A DNA stretch of 64,000 nucleotides from Galbula dea (GCA_013399015.1 VWZX01007454.1:310001-374000); one strand, 5' to 3'. Positions 23,465 through 37,149 are shown, counted from the first letter of the stretch. A program made the numbers and translations. Notes: generated by a model from the letters alone, not told the origin.

Positions 23465-24685
23465 TCCTGGCATTGAAAAAAATTATCATTAACAGAAGTA
23501 TTGTCTAAAAGAAGCTATTTTAGCAGTTAACCTGTTACAATTGTCTACCACTGCTGATGGAGATCAAGAAAACAAACTGTCAGTAATTTTTACAGTACTA
23601 TCAACATCAAGCATCAAAAAAACCCCACTTGTTCCCTTCCTCAGTCAAAACAAGGTTAAAAGGAAATCACTGTGGCATTCTCTTTTTTCTCCCCCCACCC
23701 CATTCTATAATCTTCATAGTTCAAATTTGATCTACACATTTAAAGGGGAAAAAAGAAAACAAGAACTTATTTTTGCTGGGAAAATGGAGATTCTTGCATA
23801 ACAACAACAATGCAGGAACCGAGGCGTTAACTAAAACGCCAAATATCACAAGTGTTGCAATTGAATCCTGAGGGCTGACAGCTCTGTTCAGCCCATGCCT
23901 CAAGGGCCAGTGGCAGCTGACAAGCTGGGGCTGAAAATGAGGGAGTTTGTGTAAGAATGAGGATCTGATGATATGTACTCACTGACTAGCTTGTGGGTGA
24001 TGACTCAACTAAGTTTGTTAATAGCTTACTAAGAATAAGGCCCTAATTAACAAGTTAGTGTGAATGTGGATTTATGCCTTTCTAGCAGTCACCAAAATAA
24101 AAACCTAATGTCTTTGTTTGAATAAAAATCTTTCTTTAGAAAGCATAGGCATTTTTCCCTTGGCTAAATAATGAAATTCCACTGCAAGTTAAACCATATC
24201 TTCCTAAATCCTTTACCTAGATTTCAGAGAGGTATCTTAATTAAATTAAAAGAATATCCCTCCGTGGATGGTTACCTATTTCTGAGATCACTCTACCAGC
24301 TGGTTGAATCCTGCAAAGCTAGCAGATGAAAGAGTCTGCTTTCTTCACACCTCCCCCAAATCCTGCATCTCTCAGTGGCTCTTTCAAATTCAACCACAAA
24401 TTACTCCCACCTTGAAGTAATTCTTACAGTTCTCAAGATTCTGCTATGTAGTTGGAAATCACAGCAAAGCAGACAACCATCAGCCAGGAAACATTTACTG
24501 CTTCTTCTCCTTTGCAGTGTCCTCAAAAGGGCTACCATGAGTTGGGGAACCCAGGAATAGACACGGATGCCTTCAGACTAGAAGTTCCTAACACTGTTGT
24601 GCAGGTATATAGTGGAGAACACATGTATGGCCTTTGGCTCTCAGTAAGCAGCACATGAGAAGATCAGACACCTCAGAGCACTCAT
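23465..24685. other. Unique intronic sequence with a small hairpin
   Basis: No gene or classified repeat was seen. A perfect six-base inverted repeat, GGCGTT ... AACGCC with a six-base loop, lies at 23823-23840 and stands out in otherwise CpG-poor DNA. Confidence 0.45.
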
Positions 24686-24962
24686 TTGTGTGACTAGTGA
24701 CAGGACTAGAGGGAATGAGCTTAAGCTGTGCCAGCGTAGGTTTAGATTAGATATTAGGAAGAATTTCTTTACTGAAAGAGTGGTAAGATATTGGAATAGG
24801 CTGCCCAGGGAGGTGGTGGAGTCACCATCCCTGGAGGTTTTTAAGAGGATAGATGTGTTTCTTCAGGGGATGATTTAGGGATAAGAGTAGTGTAGGGCTA
24901 TTGGTTGGACTAGATGATCTTGAGGGTCCTTTCCAACTGTAATGATTCTGTGATTCTGTGTG
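24686..24962 (+). mobile_element. Young CR1 LINE 3' end (subfamily A copy 2)
   Basis: Plus-strand CR1 truncated at the GTGACTAGTGACAGGACTAG block. It keeps the ORF2 C-terminus (LKLCQRRFRLDIRKNFFTER, NRLPREVVESPSLEVF) down to the stop near 24878, then the 3' UTR with GGACTAGATGATCTTGAGG and terminal ATTCTGTGATTCTGTG. One codon (an AAG in FKKRID) is missing relative to the copies at 20952 and 40989. Confidence 0.95.
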
Positions 24963-27900
24963 TAACTGTCAGTAGACAGAGGGAAATGGCAAGCAGCAAA
25001 GCAGGTTTGAAACTCTGCCTTTCAGGATTTTTATTTCTCCTCTGTGTAAAAGCCTAGAGGTCAGGTTTTCCAGGATGTATGCCCCTCTTTAATTCCAGGT
25101 GTTCACATCTTCCTCTCCCACCATCCAGGACATCACCACAATCACAAGACCACAGTTACACCAAGGAAGGGCACACTACTTGCACTACACAGCAAAAAGT
25201 ATTGTGCCATACAAGGCATTCATGCCTTCCTTTCTTGGCCCAATGTCATCCTTTTGTTAAATCTTGGAAGAAATTGTGGAAGCCACTGCATTTCCTAATA
25301 GGTCTGACCACAGTGATATGGCACAGACACTTTCACAGCATGACTTATGGACACTGCTGTCAGGAGATTTATGCAAAAAATCAGGTTTAAGCAGGAGTCA
25401 GGTGTGACACCATAGATTACAGTACAAGCAGAAATTATTTTTGTCCATTTAATGTCTCATGGACTACTAGGATCCATATAGGGATGCATGTGTACTGACT
25501 GTCAGTATAAAAGGTACTGATAGCATCATTTGAAAAATATGTCTAGGAGGAAGCAGAAAATTTTTACCCATTGGAGGAAGAGAAGTACACCCACTAAAAG
25601 AGACAGGTGGAAAAAATTGCAATAATTACCCAAGAACCAGGATGGTATAAGGAGAAGGTTTTATAATGCTGTAAAAGGGTAAAGTTGGAGGAAAGAACCT
25701 GTTGTTTTGCCAAAAGGAATTTATTTGTATTTCCTTGTTGTGAGTGGGAACTTGGTACAGCACACAAAGCAGAAATTTATTGGGAGATAATCAGAAAAAT
25801 TAATTTCTAAGGAACATTAGTCAGTGATTGCAGAATTCCTGCAAAAGTATATTTCTATGATGAAAAACAATAGTTATGCATATGAATCTGCACAAGAAAA
25901 ACAAGCTGAGGAAGAGCCGTTACACAGGCTTCATTTTTATGTTGTTTCCTTTAGGAAAGTGATGACAGGATCAAAATTCAGCCAGCCTTTGGTGGTTTGA
26001 GCTGTAGTTAACTAGCTGAACACAGAACAACTGAGCTGAAAAACCTCATGAACTTGTTAGTTTCTGTACTCTTCAAGGACATTCTTCTATGTTTCTTCAA
26101 AAACTTGTGCATCTCCTGTTGTTTGTTGGTATTATTTGTTCCCTTTTTTAAATGCTTCAAGTTCTAGAATTGCCTTTTCTGTCAGCAAAACACAGAGAAT
26201 TTCCAAGTGGCCACTCAACAGTAAAGAAAGCTAATTCAGAGGAACAAGAAGGCTACACTGTATTTCTGAGTGCAGCCACAAGATATAAGAAGATGGAGAT
26301 TCTTCTGGAAATTTCTCTTTCTTTTTATGGCATTGCTACTCCACTGCTATCTTTGACTGAGTATGGGATTACTGCTTTACCTATTTAATAGCTTTTGAAT
26401 ACAGAGCATTCTTATTAAATCATCAGAAAGCACAAGGGAAAGATGGGCTATGAATAAATTAAAGGTCAAAATTAGAACTAATAAACAAAATCTCAAAAAT
26501 GTGAAGAAACAGCTTGAAATAAACCAGGAACTCAATGGAAATATGTGTAAGCTATCATACCTGCAGGCACAAATAATCACTTGCACAAACATAACATTGG
26601 AAATTAGTGTTTTTTTCAGAAAAATAAACATTGGTCTAGTTTTGGGAATAACACTTCAAGCAGGCTGTGGATCAAAGAGAGGGTGTCCAGGGATGAGCAT
26701 GAGGAATGACTAGAGCTCCATATAGTCTGTCATAAGCCCATTCTCTGAGGTAGGAAGCAAACTTTCATATATTGTTTAAAGTATATTCTTGCAATTTTTT
26801 TTCTTATATAAGTTGTATGCAGATAGTCAGTCAAATATTATACCTTAAATTTTAAATGACAGGTGCACGAAATTTTATATTTTTATCACTTCTATTTCTA
26901 AACATAATAATTTTGATAGTAGATGAAGCAAGACTTATAAGCCTACTTAGTTTCTATAAAAAATTATATCTTGTTATCCCCAACAGTGTAAGCCCACACT
27001 GAATACAGCTTACAACCTTTGGGCAGCAGTTTTAATTATCTACACTTCAACTTTTGGCACCATTCAATAAATTTTCCACTATCTAGGTTTTCTTTCTGTG
27101 CCACTGGATAAGTCAAACTACTTCTAAAAGAACTGAATGTTTACCCACACTCAGAAAATACAAAAAAGAATTGTTTATGACAAACAACACAAGATTCTGA
27201 AAAATTGTTTTAAGGTACTGGTCCCACAATTACAGGAATGACAGATGACCATTACCTGAATATAACCCCTGGTCAAAAGCAGAACAGTAGATTTTAGGGG
27301 TATTTTTCTTTGTTTGTTTTGATTTTTATGATATTGAAAAAGTTAGTCTATCCCAACTGAAACACAGCACAAGGACAACAGTAGATACTAGTAGATACAA
27401 CATAGTAGATACTAAATGCCATCAGGTTTAAATCACCTGGTGACGAATAACTGGTTAGCCTAGATATACTGAGTACATATAATGGTTTAAAAAAAATAAA
27501 GATTGTGACAAATACTTCCTTCAGCTTCCAGTTTTTCACATCTGAATTTCTTTTTAAGCCAGAAAAAGACTAAAGAAGATTGCTACCAACATGGCTTTAA
27601 TATGACTAGAAGTCACAGCATATAAACTCAACAAAATATCCTAATTACTGCATATTTGTTCAAACACATTACCCAATGTAATTGGTCTTTCAGAATATAT
27701 TTGTCTAAATGTGTAAAAAGACAGATTTTCTTTAACATGTTTTTATCTGATGATGTAAGAGAAGTTGTTTTTTAAGTGGTTTGGAAATAACATGCATGTT
27801 TTACTTTCCCATCTGCCTGCAGGCATGAGTTGGCATTTGCTCTACTGCAGTGTCTGTGATAGCCTACTGAGTTGCCATCAGGACTGCATAGGATGTTATG

Positions 27901-30354
27901 TCACATCAGGCCAATAGTAAATACAACCAGATTTTTAATTAAAAATAGTAAAGCCAAAGACAATACTTGTATAAATGTATACAAAATGAATAAAGACTGA
28001 CATATATAAAGAAATAATCCATTGAAGTACAGTCAGGGCTTTTTTCTTCCTGTTTATGTAGGAGGTAGCAGGGGTCTACCTTTTTGTTCTTGTATGCTTT
28101 CTACATAAATTCTCACTGAAACTAGTGGACAAAAGTAATGTCTGTCAATTAAGATGGAAGCAGTACACTGCCCATAAACCCTAAGCTCCATTTAGCCCCC
28201 CTAGGGAGAAGCATTTTGTGATTCTATTTCCTTAATGCCTGCAATGTACTTCTATTTGCAAAAACTAACAGCAAAATCTATGTTACTTCACAACGTGCCA
28301 CACTTCCCAAGACCTCATATTCTTTGGCACAAAACCATGTAACAAAATCATTGTATTTAACTTTCAGGCATCTCACGACTGAGGAATTTTTTCTGCCAAA
28401 AATGAGTGCCAAAGCCATGCTGAAGGCTTTGCTTTAGCCTGCATGTTTGATGCATATGGGGCACATATTGCTTTTGATGCTTGTCAAAGACAGATCCTTC
28501 TGTGTGTTGTCATTAGCTACTGGTGAAGCAAAATAAATGTCTGCTGAAATTACGTATAGATATATACAGATAACACACAAGGAGTCTGACACTGCAAACA
28601 CTATGTAAACACCAGTCCTGACCATTAAAGTACAAAACACCAAGCACTAAAGGTCACCATATGCCTGTACTTCGTGCTACATCATGACTAAATACTCAGC
28701 GTGCTGATGGAGTCTATGCTGCCTGTGACACCTATCCCTGAAAAGACTGCAGAAAAAAAATGGGTGTTCTTGTTCTCCTGTCAATCTTTAATCACATTGT
28801 GCATCCTTCATGATGTAGGAAAGGTTGCTACTAACCACTTAGAGAACCAAATAGACAAAACGTGATCTTGTAAACTTGATTCCATAGTAAAATAATGACA
28901 CGTTCACTTCTGACTACAGGATTAAATACTAATGGATTTGTTGATATTGCATTTACAATCAACCAATCATGGTGGACAAACAAGTTTACACAAGACCACA
29001 AAATGTATATATGTTAAGTATGGATGTAGGCAGAATATCTGTCTCCAGGACTCTTGCCTTTTTGCTGCAATCGTTTTCAAGAATGTTTTTGAAAGACTAA
29101 GAGACCTTAACTGAAGATTAATGGTAAATTGCAACTACCAGAGCAGCTTCTGCTGCCTTCTGTTTCCGTGGTGAGAATAAAACAGATTAGAAAAGCACTA
29201 AGATGTGATTTCCCTAAGAAATTCACCCCTGTATCTGTATACATTGCCACCTTTGATAAAGAAAGAAATAATTCATTCATCAGAGCCAGCCAGAACACTC
29301 CTCCTCCCCAGCCAAGCAAGAAGTTGCTGAATGGGGTGTCCAGAGAACAGCTCTTCCCCTTGGTAGCACAAGCAGAAGGTAGACCGCCTCCCATGGCACT
29401 AGGAGCACGGGGCATACAGTGCTGCCTCTAACACACTGCTGAACAAACCTGCACCTTCTCCTCAGAATAAATGCTTTTAATAAGAACTTGAAGAAGGAGT
29501 AACAAAAATTTACATGTGATTGACCTCAGAGGCTGGGAATTGTGCAGGAAAAAGGTGAGCTGTTACTGCAACAGCTCAGACCCTCAAGTAATATTTTGTT
29601 CGACATTTAATAACTATGTTATTAACTGGGAGTAGAGCAGAAATTTTAGATGCATCCAAATGTAAACTAAAACTACCATTTTTCAAACAGCATGAAACAG
29701 CAAAAGGCTTGGTGTGATAATCATTGTTGTTTTAACATCTTTACCTGTCCCAAACTATGGTTGTGGCTACTGTTTTCCCCATTTTCTGTGAGAATGTATG
29801 CCAGTCAGCCTTTACAAAACACAATGATTTTATGTACTCTTCAATAATCAACCCAATTTCTAGCATTTAATAAAAGTGCTATATTAAAAGGTTTGGGTTT
29901 TGTTTTTTTTTTTTTAAATAAAAAAATATTCCCATTCACATCACATCCCTTTAATGTAGGATTTATATGTCCCTGAAAAAGATAATGCACAGGGCTATAA
30001 TGCCTTTTATTAACATACTGAACCAGACAGATGATAAACACTTGCACATGTGAAATGATGTACTAGTATGGATGCCCTCTGCTTTGTTAATGCCTGATAA
30101 GGGGAAAATTAAGGACCAGTATTCTCTTTTAATGCAGCAGAGAGAAGACGACATGCTAAGCTATTTTGGGTGCCCATAGAAATTAAGGATTTGTATGAGT
30201 GAGCAAGTAGCAGTTGCATTATGCAGGCTGCTGGTGCACACCTCATACCTCTTAATGATCATCATGGCACAGCCAGCTGCTAGTCACCTATGGTGCAGTA
30301 AATTCAAACTACACTATAAAATGTCATTAGGAGTTGGAAAACTTAAATTCATTA
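24963..30354. other. Unique intronic sequence
   Basis: This is the longest stretch without a recognised repeat. Short open frames (26152-26388 plus, 29107-29415 minus, 29129-29431 plus, and others) have no domain, splice context or known relatives. A T-rich run lies at 29892-29918. Confidence 0.45.
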
Positions 30355-30468
30355 GAACAAAGCAAAACCAAACAAAACCTAAAAAAACCCCCACCAAACA
30401 AACAAACAAAATTTTAAAAACCCCAAACAAACAAAAAACAAACCACCACACCAAAAAACAAAACAGAA
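30355..30468. repeat. A/C-rich low-complexity tract
   Basis: The plus strand is almost only A and C, with imperfect CAAA and CCAAA units (AAACAAACAAAC type). It ends where a CR1 3' end begins. Confidence 0.85.
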
Positions 30469-30469
30469 A

Positions 30470-30600
30470 ATCATAGGATTGTCAGGGTTGGAAGGGACCT
30501 CAAAGATCATCCAGTTCCAACCCCCCTGCCTGGCAGGGACACCATCCACTAGATCAGGTTACCCAGGGCCCCATCAAGCCTTGTCTTAAGAGCTTTTCGG
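30470..30600 (-). mobile_element. CR1 LINE 3' tail
   Basis: Minus-strand CR1 3' terminus. The plus strand shows TCATAGGATTGTCAGGGTTGG, GGGACCTCAAAGATCATCC and CCCCCTGCCTGGCAGGGACACC, then TCAGGTTACCCAGGGCCCC, stopping near 30600. It is strongly 5'-truncated and differs in subfamily from its neighbour at 30811. Confidence 0.9.
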
Positions 30601-30810
30601 GGTTTATTTATTCCTTTTCAGAATAATTATTTTCCCAAGATTATCCTACCTCAATATGTACATTTTCTTCCTTCAGAAACATTTGAACATTGGTTAAATA
30701 GGCAACAATGATTTTTAATGCCTTCTTAATTATAAACACTACACTTGGCAAAGGACATCTCTCATTCTTACAGGATAGCTTTTACTCAGAGCTCACTTTT
30801 GTAATTTGCA
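30601..30810. other. Unique spacer between two CR1 elements
   Basis: About 210 bases of ordinary AT-rich sequence without recognisable content. Confidence 0.5.
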
Positions 30811-31798
30811 TCACAGAATCACAGAACGTTAGGGATTGGAAGGGACCCCAAAAGATCATCCAGCCTCCCTGCCAGAGCAGGATTCCCTAGACCAGGTCAT
30901 ACAGAAGCGCATCCAGATGGGTTTTGAATACCTCCATAGAAGGAGACTCCACAACCTCTCTGGGCAGTCTGTGCCAGTGCTCTGGCACCTCAACTGGGAA
31001 AAAATTCATACGTGCATTCACACGGAATCTCCTATGCTTCAGCTTACAGCCACTGCCCTTTGTCCTGTCACTGGGCTTCACTGAGAAGATCCTGACCCCA
31101 TCCTCCTGACACCCACCCTTCACATATTTATAAGCATAAATGAGGTCACCCCTTAGTCTCCTCTTCTCCAAGCTCAAGAGACCCAGCTCCCTCAGCCTTA
31201 CCTCGTTAAAGAAAATGTTCCACCCCCTTCATCATCTTTGTAGCTCTGTGCTGGACTCTTTCAAGCAGTTCTCTGTCCTTCTTCAACTGAGGGGCCCAGA
31301 ACTGGACACAAGATTCCAGACGCAGCCTCACAGGGCAGAGTAGAGGGTTGTCCCAGGTGCAAGACTCGACACTTGGCCTTATTGAATCTCTTTCAATTTC
31401 TCCCTGCCCAACTCTCCAGCCTGTCTACGTCTCGCTGAATGGCAGCACAACCCTCCGGTGTGTCAGCCACTCCACCCAGTTTAGTGTCATCAGCAAACTT
31501 GCTGACAGTGCACTCTGTTCCCTCATCGAGGTCATTAATGAACATGTTGAAAAGTACTGGTCCCAGTACTGATCCCTGAGGGACTCCACTAGACACAGGC
31601 CTCCAACTAGACTCTATCCCATTTACCACAACTCTCTGACTTCTGTCCTTCAACCAGTTCACAATCCACCTCGGTACCAGATCATCTAGACCACACTTGC
31701 CCAGTTTAGCTGCAAGGATGCTGTGGGAGATAGTGTCAAACGCTTTACTGAAATAAAGATAAACCACATCCACTGCTCTACTATCATCTATCCAATAG
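30811..31798 (-). mobile_element. CR1 LINE with partial reverse transcriptase domain and internal deletion
   Basis: This is the longest CR1 here. On the minus strand, 31773-31393 encodes 126 residues of the RT palm. They include WIDDSRAVDVVYLYFSKAFD just upstream and into the frame, GVPQGSVLGPVLFNMFIND (residues 63-81) and FADD (93-96). Motif A normally has Asp where this copy has Tyr (codon at 31755-31753, TAT), so a catalytic residue is lost. Near 31347 the ORF2 sequence jumps from the KCRVLHLG-equivalent to the SALVRPHLE-equivalent, an internal deletion of roughly 200 bases. The C-terminal block (RGDLIYAYKYVKGG ... HRLPREVVESPSMEVF) follows, then the 3' UTR and terminal TTCTGTGATTCTGTGA. 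It is 5'-truncated near 31798 and inactive. Confidence 0.96.
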
Positions 31799-32589
31799 CA
31801 TCACAGGAATGCTGTTTTATACCTTCAAAAAAATAATCTTGAAATCTTCTCTGGACAAGGTTTTAACTGAGCAGTAGAATTAAGTATGCCTTTAATTTGT
31901 ATTAGTAGCTGATAGGTCAGAAAAATCTAGAAGCTAATAAATAGAAGTTGAAAGCAGTCCTTATGCTTGCCATTTAATGACAACCTGTTTGTCACTTGTG
32001 ACAAAGAGATGGTTTGAAAGAGTTTGTTTCCCCCTTTTTCTTCCTCCACCCAAGCTTTCTTGACAATACCCCTTTCCTTGTTTTTCAAGGCCATCCATGA
32101 TCAGATTTTGCTCACTTCAACGGATTTTGATATGGCAACAGAAAAACAAGGAGGCCATTGGTGTGCACTCTTGCTCTACAAGTGTTATTTTTTAAATGTC
32201 CAAACTTATCTATCATTATTAGGCCATTAAAAATCACCATTCCTGATCTGATCTTACTGCTTAATTCAGACTCTTCATTTCAACCAAGAATTTATAGCTA
32301 GAAAACAAAACAAAGATTAAACAGCCACTTATCTGAATTTCCTTCTGTGCAGATACTATATTTCAGCAGACACTGTCAAATGGCTAAATACTCAAACAAT
32401 ATTTTACATTACCATAAATATTTCCTAAAAATCCAACTACTCATAAAGCAACTTGCAGCCTTTCCATCTATACTTCAGCAGAAAGTACCTAGATTTTTAG
32501 GAATAAATAATTAAAGATTTCAAACCAGCTATGCAGTAGTTCCCTGTTTAGTGAAGACCTAACATGAACCAACAACATGCCCTTGGGGG
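31799..32589. other. Unique intronic sequence
   Basis: No gene or classified repeat was seen. Confidence 0.5.
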
Positions 32590-33166
32590 AAAGAAGGCTG
32601 ATAGTACCCTGGGATGAACGAGAAGCATTGCCAGCAGGTCAAGGGAGGTGATCCTTCCTCTCACCTCAGCATTGCTGAGGCCACACCTGGAGTTCTGGGT
32701 CCATCTCCAGGCTCCCCACTAAAATGAAACATGGACACACTGGAGAGAGTCAAAAAAAGGGACATGAAGATGATTAAGGGACTGGAGCAGCTCACACATG
32801 ACAAAAGGCTGAGACAGGCTCACAGGGAATCTCACTGACATATGTAAACACCTGAAAGGAGAGGTCAAAGAGCACAAAGCCATGCTCTTTTCAGTGGTGC
32901 CCAGTGAGAGGACAAGAGAAAGAGGCACAAACTGAAATAAGGGGGCTTCTGTCTGAACATCAGGAAATACTTTTTACTTTGAGGGTGACTGAGCACTGAC
33001 ATGGGCTACCCTGAGAGGTCGTGGAGTCTCCTTCCTTGAAGATATTCAGAAGCCATCGGGACACAGTCCTCAGCAACTGGGTCTCAGTGGTCCTCCTTAA
33101 GAAGGAGGTTTGGACCAGATGACATCCTGATGTCTCTTCCAACCTCAGCCATTCTGTGACTCTGTG
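32590..33166 (+). mobile_element. Old CR1 LINE 3' region
   Basis: Plus-strand CR1, diverged. Landmarks are CCAGCAGGTCAAGGGAGGTGATCC near 32632, GAGGCCACACCTGGAGTTCTGGG near 32678 and GAGAGGTCGTGGAGTCTCC near 33012. TTGGACCAGATGACATCC follows, then terminal ATTCTGTGACTCTGTG. No open frame survives. Confidence 0.92.
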
Positions 33167-34865
33167 CTTATGTTTGTTTTCTATCAGCTATTGTGCTGTA
33201 TTGTGTCATAAAGAAGCACAGATAATCCATATTAGTATTTGAACAGTCTGTTACAGCTTTACTGAATTTTACATTGTTTATGTTCAGATTTTTTTAACAA
33301 CTTTCTCCACCTCCTAATGTATTTGTCTATTTTTCACTGTTAAAAAGTTTCCAAGCAAAATAAGAGCTGAGAGCAAAAGAAGACCATCTATAAAACTGTC
33401 TTCTATTTCTGCATAATTGTGTGACTACACTTTTCTTTGTAATATAGAAAAATGTGCTCCAAATTTTAAACTGGCTGATGGACTATTGGAATTTTAAAGT
33501 AAAAGAATAACATGAATTTGTCAGAACTCCTATATAACACCAGACTTCACCCAATTTCTATTAGAGCTGGAGGATTCTTGATTAAACAATCCAGGTGATG
33601 CTGAGTTTATAACATCACTGTGATACAAGGCCTAATTATGGTTTCTGTTAAGTATTTGTATTTCTTAATTTGCTAATTTTAATTTCTAGGCACTGTGTAC
33701 TTGTATTTTTTATGATAAAGGACCTTACTTAACATCCTCCTTTGGAGGCACTTATAAAGACACAGATGAGTAATCTCTTAATAGGCACATTGATTCAGTA
33801 AATATTACGTTGTACTACTGTACTCATACCTCAGGTCACAAGAAAAATGCAGAGGATTTTTAAACTGATTTAGAGAAGATATTACATTCTTGCTCATAAT
33901 GAAACTCAGTAGAGGACCAGGTAACTCTTCAGCTTCAAAAATCAAATTAGTTTCAGTTTCAGTTGAAGTGTTTCTGAACCAGCTTAAGGAATTACAATTC
34001 TTAAAAATACTTCATTCAGCATGATAGGAAATTTCTTACTGCAAGTTCTCTTTTTCTGAAGAATTGCACATCATTGTAAAGTGTATACTCTCAAGGATAA
34101 AATCAGCTAATAAGTTTAGACAAGAATACTATGAATAGTATTGACTTGAAGTTATTTTAGGGTTTTTTAGGAGAAAAAGTACTGTATATGTGCTGCAAAA
34201 AGAACAGTTCTGGAGAATTCTAGTGACTCTCCAGGATGTGATGAAATGCAGTGCTCCTGAATCACAAGGACAATGAAATATTTGGTTACCACTGGATGCA
34301 ATGACAAGAGCTTTCTAAAAAACACACAGGAAATTTTCTGAAAACCACCACAGAAAATTGTGAGTTTCAAATAACATACTTTCCCTAAAGCATACCTTGT
34401 ACTTTCTTCATATCAAATGGCATATGATAAAGAGTCTCGAGTTTCAATGCAAGACTAGCCAAGACAAAACTGCTACTTGTTTTTCCTTCACTGCAATGAC
34501 AATATTAGTTATAAGATGAAACTGCTCTGAGAAGCTATATTCCTCTGGCCCATGTAAAAAGACTTTCAAAATAAGATGGAAGGCAAAATATTGCATTATC
34601 TACCTATATGCAACTAAAAGGAGTCCTATTTGCCCAGCATTTGTTTTCCGGTTACGTATATATATAATTAGGGCAATTAAGAGATACTAGTACATAGACT
34701 GTAAAGAATATAAAAGTTTTACCATAATTTTTGCCCTGTAGCATTATTTTAGTGACTTTGAAACATTTCAGTTTAAGAAAGACACCGATATAGAATTGCT
34801 GTGATGCTAGAAGAAACATTAACTGTGAAAAGCGATAGTGGAATATAATGTGATTGGATTGAAGG
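33167..34865. other. Unique intronic sequence
   Basis: No gene or classified repeat was seen. Confidence 0.5.
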
Positions 34866-34910
34866 AAAAAAAAAACCAAACCAAGAAACCAACCCAAACA
34901 AACCAGAGAA
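34866..34910. repeat. A/C-rich low-complexity tract
   Basis: The plus strand runs AAAAAAAAACCAAACCAAG then CCAACCCAAACAAACC. It resembles the tracts at 30355, 43363, 45779 and 62505. Confidence 0.8.
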
Positions 34911-37149
34911 CCACAGACCTGAGCAGGGACTCAGATTTATACTGCATGCCACAAAACTGCTAGATTTAAATCTATGGACTTAGCTGGTGTGGAGAGTGAA
35001 CAGTTTTAGAAGAAAATGTGTCAGGCAAGTCCAGGGGAACATCTGCAGGGAACTTTATGCAACATGAAGTTAGTGTCTTGTAGATGGATTGCCTGTCATA
35101 TCTCAGAGGAAAAAAAACAGCAGTCATAAAATATTCCTGAACTCTACTGGTGAATTTACTATTATGCCACTTTTTATTAATTGATTTTACTTCTGTCTTT
35201 AAAACTTCATTTAGGATCCTCAGAAATGCTATGGTATTTTCTGGAAAGACAATTTTGTTGTAGATTCACTTTTCACTCAGGCAGATTTCAAGTCTAAGAC
35301 CTTGAGTACTTCCATTGTTCTGGAAGGACCAGGCTGAATAGTTTGGGTTGGATGACTGTAAGATAAGCTGCAGTTACAAGACTGGTCAGTAATTTGTAAA
35401 AACAGAGTACTATTTCTTAAGCTAACACAGTGTCTGAATCCTGTTTCTGTTTTATTTAACGTCACTACTTACAGTATCATCCTGTTGACAGCTGATCAGA
35501 ACAAATCACTCTCTAGGATAATGTCACCAAGGATGTAAATTAAAGGCAAAACCTAAACATTAATAAAGTGACAGCTGAACTCTATTAACTAAAAGAAGGA
35601 AGCTTCAAAAGTGACAATAACAAATGTGTTTCAAGAGAACATCTTTCAATTTTTTCCACACTAATAAAAGGAAATTCACTGTGAATTGTACTTTGAAGTT
35701 CCATCTGCTACACTTGGAGTATATTGTCCTGAAGGCAAAGATTAAGATTTTATTTAATTTCCAAAGTGAGACTCTGGGGTGCCTTCCCTTCTCAACTAGC
35801 CTGTGAATCTTTCAAAAGTGAGTTGTAAGCACTGTTGGACAAAAGAGTTGTCCAGTGCTAACCCTACAGTAACGTCAGAAACTGACTAGCTCATACCAAA
35901 GAGAAGGCTAATTAGGCTCCATTTATAAATCAGTAGGTGACAAGTACCTACCTTCTTAAAACAAGCTACAGATGTATTATGAGGATTACTGGATTAAACA
36001 GTTTGCTTTACACAGGAGGAAAGCCTAAATGATGATAATAGAAATACATGGATTTCTTTGCCCATAAAGACCTTTTAGGAGATGTCTTAATTTCCTCCAA
36101 CTGAAAACTTATTTTATCAGAAATCAACTTAGTCAAAGACAAGTAATACTGAAAATGTCATCTGACACATTGCTAAACTTTTGGAGTTGTAAGCAACTTC
36201 TAAATTCTCCCTTTTGAACTATGAAATGTCATCATTTCTTGGTCATTGCTTGATCACAGAAACAACAATCATACGGCTAGTGCATACCTTTACAAGGTAA
36301 AAGTCTCAGCATTGGTATAAGATAAACTCACCAAAAAAGGATGATCAATTATCACTGTAGCTGATTTCTTTTCTAGAACAGAAGTCAACCGGCAATGGCT
36401 CTGCTTATGCCTTAAAACAGATGGTGCTCCAGCTCTGTAGGAACCATTTCCAATGAAAAATGTATCAAACTTGAGTAGGTAGATGCACTTTGCCATGTTG
36501 GTTAGAGTACTGGTTAAAGACTGGATAAGAAAGTGAAGAGTATGGCAAGCACCAAGATGAATGCAAAGGGCCAGCATTAGTAACATGGTGGGAAAATAGT
36601 TTTCTTCTATTTCATGTGCCAGGACAATACATTTCCTGTGACTACCACTTCTCAGAAAGCATTAAGGAATCATATACATGCCTGAATTTCTTAAGATATG
36701 ATCCAAACTACCAGCTTTGGTGACCTAAGTCCAGAAAAATCATGTTTTGCTAGTCTTGAAATATTTCATGTTGGCTAGGATAAAGATGATTTCACAATTG
36801 CTACTTCAGTTGCAGTGATTTAAGTTCTCATTTAACTGGCTCAGTTCTGCAGTGCTACGTTTACCTTCTTCTAACTGAATGTGGCAAAATATTCAATCTA
36901 TGCCTCACAGTTGCACAGGTGATAGTTTAATAACATGCAATAATTACATTCTACTGTCTCAGTTGTTATTAACACTTGTATTCAAAGTCACACACAGTTT
37001 TCACCTGCCAAATTCAGAGGTAAGTCTGCAACAGGTGAGGACATCTGCACTAGTAACTTCCTTTTAGGTGCAGAGATCTTCTATATCAAATTGGGGAATT
37101 TTGCTACCTTATTTGCTTAAAAATGTAGCATTTCACTGACACCACTGTC
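34911..37149. other. Unique intronic sequence
   Basis: No gene or classified repeat was seen. Short open frames such as 36290-36586 (minus) have no recognisable product. Confidence 0.45.

Noticed and set aside
29107..29431. Overlapping ~100-codon frames on both strands
   Set aside because: Neither has a recognisable family, and mutual overlap suggests a compositional by-product.
30195..30476. 93-codon plus-strand frame
   Set aside because: Its second half is translated A/C-rich low-complexity sequence.
31393..31773. 126-residue reverse-transcriptase-like protein as a host gene
   Set aside because: It is part of a 5'-truncated CR1 with mutated motif A and an internal deletion.
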